Shown here in pieces: positions 5,101 to 6,060 of a DNA stretch of 6,060 nt; position 1 is the stretch's first letter, and the number at the start of each line of letters is the position of its first letter. The notes beneath the pieces were generated by a model. That model worked only from the letters and a program-made list of their open reading frames with translations, was not told where the DNA came from and did no database searches. Origin of the DNA: Methanocorpusculum sp. (lineage in GTDB: Archaea; Halobacteriota; Methanomicrobia; Methanomicrobiales; Methanocorpusculaceae); contig DALTWN010000066.1 of assembly GCA_029987045.1 (NCBI GenBank), positions 1 to 6,060 of the forward strand, written 5' to 3'. A program made the position numbers and the translations under genes.

Positions 5101-6060
5101 TTACTGATACCTCCGGATAACTCCCTTGTATATTTCTACAGCCGTTTTCAGCTGGCTGATGGATATCTTTTCGTTGACCCCGTGGATGGTTTCCAGAAGA
5201 CCCGGGCCGTACTCGATGGCATTGATGCCTTCGAGACGCATTGCCCGTGCATCGGATGCGGCCCACTGGACCATCGGTTTGCTGTCGATATGATAGGCTT
5301 CACTGATACTTGCACAGGTTGCGGTCACGATCTTCGATTTCGGATCCGTAAGCGAAGCATTTGCGGTGGAGTCGCGGACAAGTTCAGCGTTTCCGGGAAC
5401 CATGGATATGATTTCACGTTCCAGTGCATCGATGTCCACGCCCCAGGGCAGACGGAAGTCGAGTGACACCTGGCACTTTTCCGCGACGATATTGTCCTTT
5501 TCCCCGCCGGAAATCAGACCGGGGTTATAGGAGATATGGGTGAACAGATTACTGCAGTCCTGTTTCCGGTCTTCGGTTGCGATTTTTGCAGAATAGTCAA
5601 GCAGTTCGGCCATCTCGGGTGTGGGCGCCGGCCATTCCTTCGCATGTATGGCAGGCAGTTTCGTAAGGAATTCTCCTGCCTGCATGACTGCACTGTTTCC
5701 GACGATGGGATAGAGTGATGCATGTGCCGGAGTTCCATGGAAGGTTATCTGGGCACGATAGAGGCCCTTTTGTCCGATGCAGGGTGCCTGATACGGTGTC
5801 GGTTCTGCGAGCAGACAGTCGCAGGGGTGAAGGATCTTTTCCCGGATGAGTCTTCGTACTCCCATGGGTCCGCCGTTTTCTTCGTCGCAGACAAAGGCAA
5901 ACGATACATTCTGCAACTCTCCCGCATCGGCATACTCTTTTGCGGCGGTGAGAACTGCGGCACATCCGCCTTTCATATCGGACGTTCCTCTTCCGTGAAT
6001 CCACTCACCGTCAATCAAACCGGAATTGGGGGGGTGGTCCCCTGCATCGCCAAGAGCCGG
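5101..6060 (-). CDS. M20 family metallopeptidase (ArgE/DapE-like), N-terminus outside window
   Basis: This is a di-zinc amidohydrolase of the M20 (ArgE/DapE/carboxypeptidase) family. Such enzymes remove an acyl group or an amino acid from small substrates in the cytoplasm. The window holds 319 codons plus the stop, and the frame is still open at 6060. A TTG at 6018 is not the start: the upstream residues PALGDAGD continue the usual stretch after the first metal-binding HxD motif, which lies outside. Seen here, numbered from the window edge, are the bridging Asp D28 in GRGTSDMKGG, the catalytic E60-E61 in CDEENGG, E86 in LLAEPT, H113 in GTPAHAS of the dimerisation (lid) domain, and H293 in LETIHGVNE. 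The ligand set is therefore complete apart from the first His. Substrate is unclear: succinyl-diaminopimelate, acetylornithine or a dipeptide are all possible. It is the upstream partner of the radical SAM gene and probably shares its mRNA. Confidence 0.92.
   Translation of the reverse strand, partial: PALGDAGDHPPNSGLIDGEWIHGRGTSDMKGGCAAVLTAAKEYADAGELQNVSFAFVCDEENGGPMGVRRLIREKILHPCDCLLAEPTPYQAPCIGQKGLYRAQITFHGTPAHASLYPIVGNSAVMQAGEFLTKLPAIHAKEWPAPTPEMAELLDYSAKIATEDRKQDCSNLFTHISYNPGLISGGEKDNIVAEKCQVSLDFRLPWGVDIDALEREIISMVPGNAELVRDSTANASLTDPKSKIVTATCASISEAYHIDSKPMVQWAASDARAMRLEGINAIEYGPGLLETIHGVNEKISISQLKTAVEIYKGVIRRYQ
5109..5114 (-). promoter_or_regulatory. Strong Shine-Dalgarno of the RaSEA-like gene
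   Basis: GGAGGT on the minus strand is a full match to the complement of the archaeal 16S rRNA 3' end, 9 nt before the ATG at 5099. It lies inside the last codons of the M20 gene (Arg-Arg-Tyr-Gln-stop), so the terminating codons double as a ribosome-binding site. It fixes the start of the downstream gene and is the only strong Shine-Dalgarno sequence I see in the window. Confidence 0.8.

Noticed and set aside
4132..5466. A 444-codon open frame on the plus strand spanning the RaSEA-like and M20 genes
   Set aside because: It is antisense to two genes with intact catalytic motifs, crosses their junction, shows no recognisable family motif and is rich in Ser, Arg and Cys as expected of a shadow frame. 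No promoter or Shine-Dalgarno supports it.
6016..6018. TTG as the start of the M20 gene
   Set aside because: The frame stays open to the window edge and the upstream residues fit the conserved stretch after the first metal-binding motif, so the true start is outside the window.

Overview
The window looks like an ordinary chromosomal housekeeping segment from a euryarchaeal methanogen. It is probably from the Methanomicrobia, and Methanocorpusculum or a close relative is my guess from memory of similar proteins, not a computed match. The archaeal signs are an archaeosine-type radical SAM enzyme (RaSEA-like), an archaeal 6-phospho-3-hexuloisomerase, TATA boxes placed for near-leaderless transcripts, and oligo-T terminators without hairpins. 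Base composition looks balanced (near 50% GC by eye) and even across the window. I see no mobile element, CRISPR array, tRNA, rRNA or other sign of transfer.

All six genes lie on the minus strand, so transcription runs from high to low coordinates. First comes a di-cistron: an M20 metallopeptidase (5101..6060, its 5' end outside the window) followed after 1 nt by a RaSEA-like radical SAM protein (4116..5099). The second gene has a strong Shine-Dalgarno sequence embedded in the last codons of the first. The di-cistron ends at a T7 tract (4103..4109). A TATA box (4089..4095) follows within a few bases and drives a second unit of three packed genes: hxlB (3456..4061), a class I/II PLP aminotransferase (2340..3449) and an M42 aminopeptidase (1288..2337), with gaps of 6 and 2 nt. 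This unit ends at a pair of T tracts (1274..1287). A 166-nt spacer (1122..1287) then carries the likely promoter of serA, which starts with GTG at 1121 and runs off the window edge with about 70% of its usual length present.

The genes serve core metabolism. SerA opens the phosphorylated serine pathway. HxlB belongs to the ribulose monophosphate route that many archaea run in reverse to make pentose phosphates. The aminotransferase, M42 and M20 proteins suggest amino-acid and peptide turnover. The radical SAM protein is predicted to complete archaeosine in tRNA. I found no support for a novel multi-gene system. The points worth a second look are the compact terminator/promoter junction, the mixture of translation-start types, an insertion in HxlB, and the C-terminal cysteine region of the RaSEA-like protein.
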